Assembly: GCA_046757205.1 (NCBI GenBank)
Contig: JBHHXR010000159.1
Span: 1-8,251 of the forward strand
Direction: 5' to 3'
Length of the DNA: 8,251 nt
Origin: JBHHXR01 sp046757205
GTDB lineage: Bacteria; Pseudomonadota; Alphaproteobacteria; Rhodobacterales; Rhodobacteraceae
The first letter of the stretch is position 1; each line of letters starts with the position of its first letter. The notes under the pieces were generated by a model. That model made no database searches, was not told where the DNA came from, and saw nothing but the letters and a program-made list of their open reading frames with translations. Shown in pieces: positions 5,926-8,251 of this stretch. The position numbers and the translations under genes are program-made.

Positions 5926-7155
5926 ATGCCCCAGCTTGACATCGAATTCGTGCGCGCCCAGTTTCCCGCTTTCCGCGAGCCGTCGCTGGCCGGGCAGGCA
6001 TTCTTCGAGAACGCGGGCGGATCCTACACCTGCGCACAGGTCATCGACAGGCTGATCCGGTATTACCGGCAGCGCAAGGTCCAGCCCTATGCGCCGTACC
6101 GCGCATCCATCCTGGCCGGCGAGGAAATGGACGAGGCGCGGGCGCGGATAGCGGCCATGCTCAATGTCGGCGAGGACGAGCTGCATTTCGGACCATCGAC
6201 AAGCCAGAACACCTTTGTACTGGCCCAGGCGTTTCGCGAAATGCTGGCGGCAGGCGAGGCCATCGTCGTAACCGACCAGGACCACGAGGCGAATTCCGGG
6301 GTCTGGCGCAAGCTGGCCGCCGCCGGCATCGAGATCCGCGAATGGCACGTCGACCCGCAAACCGGGCATCTTGATCCCGCGTCCCTCGCGGGCCTGATCG
6401 ACGACAAGGTGCGGCTGGTCTGTTTTCCGCATTGTTCCAACATCGTCGGCGAACTGAATCCGGTCGCCGAGATCGCCGCCATGGCGCATGCCGCCGGGGC
6501 CGTCGTCTGCGTCGATGGCGTCAGCACGGCACCGCACGGGTTTCCCGACGTGGCGGCGCTCGGCGCCGACATCTATATGTTCTCGAGCTACAAGACGTAC
6601 GGCCCGCACCAGGGGATCATGACGATTACCCGAAGCCTGGCCGACCGGCTGCCCAATCAGGCGCATTACTTCAACGCCGGTTCGCTGACCAGGAAGTTCA
6701 CGCCGGCCGGTCCGGATCACGCGCAGATCGCGGCGGCGGCGGGCATCGCCGACTATGTGGACGCGGTGTTTGCCCACCACTTTCCGGCTGCCGGGGCGGC
6801 TCCGGCGGGCCGGGCCGCCGCGGTGCTTGAGCTCCAGCGGCGACACGAGCGGGCGATGATGGCGCCGCTGCTGGAATACCTGCGCGACCGCAACGACCTG
6901 CGCCTGATCGGCCCGGCCTCGCCGGATGCCAAGGTCGGCACGATTTCACTGCATCACCGGCGAAGCGGCGAAGACCTGGCGGCGGCGCTGGCACCCAAAG
7001 GCGTCATGGCCGGCGGCGGCGATTTCTATGCCGTCCGGCTGCTGGAGTCTCTCGGTATCGACCCGGCGCACGGGGTGTTGCGGGCAAGCCTTGTGCATTA
7101 CACGAGCCGGGAGGAAGTATCGGCCTTGATCCGCGCACTGGACGAGATTCTCTGA
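5926..7155 (+). CDS. PLP-dependent class V aminotransferase family protein, cysteine desulfurase-like
   Basis: Cytoplasmic fold-type I PLP enzyme, 409 residues, resembling the 'cysteine desulfurase-like, VC1184' group. Visible PLP-site parts: GPSTSQNT (89-96, cofactor phosphate), DHEANSG (119-125), HCSNIVGE (169-176), VDGVSTAPH (196-204, Asp197 contacts the pyridine nitrogen) and SSYKTYGPHQG (220-230), where Lys223 is the expected Schiff-base lysine. The C-terminal substrate-binding Arg region is VLRASLVHYTS. All cysteines (36, 166, 170, 195) lie in the N-terminal half, so the C-terminal catalytic cysteine of IscS/SufS/CsdA is absent. A transaminase, lyase or racemase activity is as possible as desulfuration. 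AGAGGAG lies 4 bases before the ATG at 5926; the longer open frame upstream has no comparable start and covers the divergent promoter region. It is divergent from the TRAP operon and may process its substrate (inference). Confidence 0.9.
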   Translation: MPQLDIEFVRAQFPAFREPSLAGQAFFENAGGSYTCAQVIDRLIRYYRQRKVQPYAPYRASILAGEEMDEARARIAAMLNVGEDELHFGPSTSQNTFVLAQAFREMLAAGEAIVVTDQDHEANSGVWRKLAAAGIEIREWHVDPQTGHLDPASLAGLIDDKVRLVCFPHCSNIVGELNPVAEIAAMAHAAGAVVCVDGVSTAPHGFPDVAALGADIYMFSSYKTYGPHQGIMTITRSLADRLPNQAHYFNAGSLTRKFTPAGPDHAQIAAAAGIADYVDAVFAHHFPAAGAAPAGRAAAVLELQRRHERAMMAPLLEYLRDRNDLRLIGPASPDAKVGTISLHHRRSGEDLAAALAPKGVMAGGGDFYAVRLLESLGIDPAHGVLRASLVHYTSREEVSALIRALDEIL

Positions 7156-7620
7156 GGTCTTTCCCCGAGCAAGAGGAACACGTTATAAGTAGCTGTAATA
7201 TTGAAAAAACATTTACTCTACTGTTGTTGAAATTTCTGACTTTCCACGCTTCGACGGCCGTATTCCGCCCGTCGTTCCGGGCCGGGCGGCGGCGGCCGCC
7301 GGGCGAATCAGCGGAAACCCGCAAACCTGACAATCCGCTGAACGCAGTCGTCAGTTTTCTGACAGATTTGGCCCGTTAGAAAATTTCCATTAGTGCGTTG
7401 GTGCCGCATGCGTTTGATGCAGAGACTCGAACCAGGCAACGGAAACGGCAGTGATCCCCTTCTTCTCCCTCACGTTCGACGCGATGGCCGGTGCGTTCGC
7501 CCCGGACTTCGCTCCGGTGCGGGCGGTTGGTGCGGAGCGTTGTCGAATCTGAAGTCCCGGTAGAAATCCACCAGTCGGTGTGGGTCTTGGGCCGACTGCA
7601 GAAAACGATGGAAATTTGCC
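7156..7620. other. Non-coding stretch between PLP-enzyme and cytochrome genes
   Basis: No convincing gene is seen in these 465 bases on either strand. The stretch at 7183-7235 has only 12 G/C in 53 bases, in sharp contrast with the surroundings. A very G/C-rich block follows (about 7265-7310) with overlapping inverted repeats, including GCCCG (7267-7271) with CGGGC (7278-7282). GTCAG-TTTT-CTGAC (7350-7363) is a small hairpin, with more CTGAC copies at 7236 and 7327. CCGGA (7502-7506) pairs with TCCGG (7513-7517), and CCGGTGCG occurs at 7488 and 7514. It should hold the cytochrome promoter, but no clear -35/-10 pair stands out. No terminator with a T-run follows the PLP-enzyme gene. Confidence 0.5.
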
Positions 7621-8251
7621 ATGCGCGCGCGCCTTGCGTGGTCGCATACCCGACCCGATCTGCCCCTTGTTGCCGGACTCGCAACGCTGGTTTTCACGCT
7701 TCTCCTGAGCCTGGCCGTTCCGGGCCCTGCGGTTGCGCAGAAATTTCCCCTGCGGCTTGCCGGTTTCAACCACGGGTTCACGAAATTTCCCCTGACCGGG
7801 GCGCATGCCGACGTGGCTTGCGAGTCCTGCCATATCAACGGCGCTCTCACCGACACGCCGCGCGCCTGCGAAAGCTGTCACGACGACAGGGCCGCCGGCG
7901 GGAAGTCGCGGCGGCATCCGCCGACCGGAGAAAAATGCGCGCAGTGCCACACCACGATAAGCTGGACGCCATTCCGCTTCGAGCACAGCGACGTATCCGG
8001 AGATTGCGCCAGTTGCCACGACGGCAAGAGTGCGGTTGGCAGATCCGCCAGTCACATCCCGTCGGCCAAGACCTGCGAGGATTGCCACGTCACGGCGAAC
8101 TGGGCCAATGTCCGGCTCGACCATGCCTCGGTGACGGGCGCCTGCGTCAGTTGCCATCAGGGACGCACCGCCACCGGCAAGATTGCCGGGCATATAGCCT
8201 CGGCCGAGACCTGCGCCGACTGCCACGTCACCACCGGCTGGTCCAACGTGC
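7621..8251 (+). CDS. Exported multiheme c-type cytochrome with heme repeats (3' end beyond window)
   Basis: Probable periplasmic or cell-surface electron-transfer protein; 210 residues are visible and no stop is reached. A long signal peptide is present: hydrophobic core at about 16-33 and AVA ending at residue 39. The mature start has the motif FNH-x4-FPLTGAH (49-62), common ahead of the first heme in cytochrome c3-like multiheme proteins. CxxCH heme sites begin at residues 67, 83, 106, 129, 152, 175 and 198. From 83 on the spacing is exactly 23, and His99, 122, 145, 168 and 191 each lie 7 residues ahead of a heme cysteine, as expected for bis-His ligation. The ATG at 7621 is the only start: the frame is closed by a TAG at 7561 with no other start codon between. 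The ribosome site is weak (TGGAAA). Partner proteins and final heme number are not visible. Confidence 0.93.
   Translation, partial: MRARLAWSHTRPDLPLVAGLATLVFTLLLSLAVPGPAVAQKFPLRLAGFNHGFTKFPLTGAHADVACESCHINGALTDTPRACESCHDDRAAGGKSRRHPPTGEKCAQCHTTISWTPFRFEHSDVSGDCASCHDGKSAVGRSASHIPSAKTCEDCHVTANWANVRLDHASVTGACVSCHQGRTATGKIAGHIASAETCADCHVTTGWSNV
7867..8251 (+). repeat. Tandem 138-bp (46-residue, two-heme) coding repeats in the cytochrome gene
   Basis: Units begin at 7867, 8005 and 8143 with an exact 138-bp period; the third is cut by the window edge and a fourth would start at 8281. Each unit encodes CxSCH, a Gly at position 12, His at 17, CxxCH at 24-28, Trp at 33 and His at 40. Units 2 and 3 are the most alike (shared HI-x-SA-x-TC-x-DCHVT). 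The halves of a unit have the same 23-residue layout of ligands, so the basic period is 69 bp. The units differ clearly at DNA level, so this is an old protein repeat and not a recent amplification. Confidence 0.9.

Noticed and set aside
5560..6846. Minus-strand open frame of 428 codons across the divergent region and PLP-enzyme gene
   Set aside because: It runs antisense to a clear PLP enzyme and overlaps the TRAP receptor gene in another frame; no family features.
7265..7310. G/C-rich inverted repeats as a terminator for the PLP-enzyme gene
   Set aside because: Several competing pairings exist, the block is over 100 bases past the stop codon and no T-run follows.
7401..7436. tRNA-like 3' end on the minus strand (GGTTCGAGTC followed by GGCACCA), possibly an attachment-site remnant
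   Set aside because: The bases flanking the TTCGAGT loop do not form the 5-bp T stem and no other tRNA arms are found upstream.
7408..7563. Possible 51-residue plus-strand peptide in the gap before the cytochrome
   Set aside because: No ribosome site, no recognisable composition and no family resemblance. It lies in the cytochrome's frame but ends at the TAG at 7561.
7540..7566. TTGTCG and TAGAAA as a promoter for the cytochrome gene
   Set aside because: The spacer is only 15 bases and the -35 match is poor.
7390..8226. Long minus-strand open frame (278 codons) across the cytochrome gene
   Set aside because: It is antisense to seven regularly spaced CxxCH motifs and a signal peptide on the plus strand. 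Its openness comes from G/C bias and the repeats, and its predicted protein has no recognisable motif.
7867..8251. CRISPR-like or satellite repeat
   Set aside because: The periodicity is in frame and explained by heme-binding protein repeats; the DNA units are well diverged.

Overview
The window reads as high-GC proteobacterial DNA, most likely alphaproteobacterial. This rests on strong G/C bias at third codon positions, a TRAP importer with separate small and large membrane subunits, a taurine/nitrate-type ABC importer, and a probable Tat signal on one binding protein. The taxonomic call is an inference from style; no rRNA or other marker gene is present.

Minus strand, 5678 down to 1: six transport genes on one strand. 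First comes a tripartite TRAP importer: the periplasmic binding protein (DctP family, 5678-4671), a hairpin in the 70-bp gap, the small membrane subunit (DctQ family, 4600-3956) and the large membrane subunit (DctM family, 3956-2547). The two membrane genes overlap by one base. After a 125-bp gap with a possible promoter and a hairpin comes an ABC importer of the NitT/TauT (nitrate/sulfonate/taurine) type: binding protein (2421-1408), ATPase (1354-587) and inner-membrane permease (594 to the window edge, incomplete). The last two overlap by 8 bases. Neither substrate can be read from the sequence.

Divergent region, 5679-5925: it separates the TRAP operon from a plus-strand gene. It holds two clean inverted repeats next to a possible minus-strand promoter, and looks like a regulated control region.

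Plus strand, 5926-7155: a PLP-dependent class V aminotransferase fold protein of the cysteine-desulfurase-like group. It keeps the PLP lysine and aspartate but has no cysteine in its C-terminal half, so a persulfide-forming desulfurase role is doubtful. Being divergent from an importer, it may act on the imported compound (inference).

Plus strand, 7156-7620: a non-coding stretch of about 465 bp with a very A/T-rich island and several small inverted repeats.

Plus strand, 7621 to the window edge: the start of an exported multiheme c-type cytochrome. The visible 210 residues carry seven CxxCH sites; the last six recur exactly every 23 residues, each with a histidine seven residues ahead. The gene runs off the window still inside the repeat array. 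This is the most striking element here. I saw no tRNA, rRNA, CRISPR array or insertion sequence.
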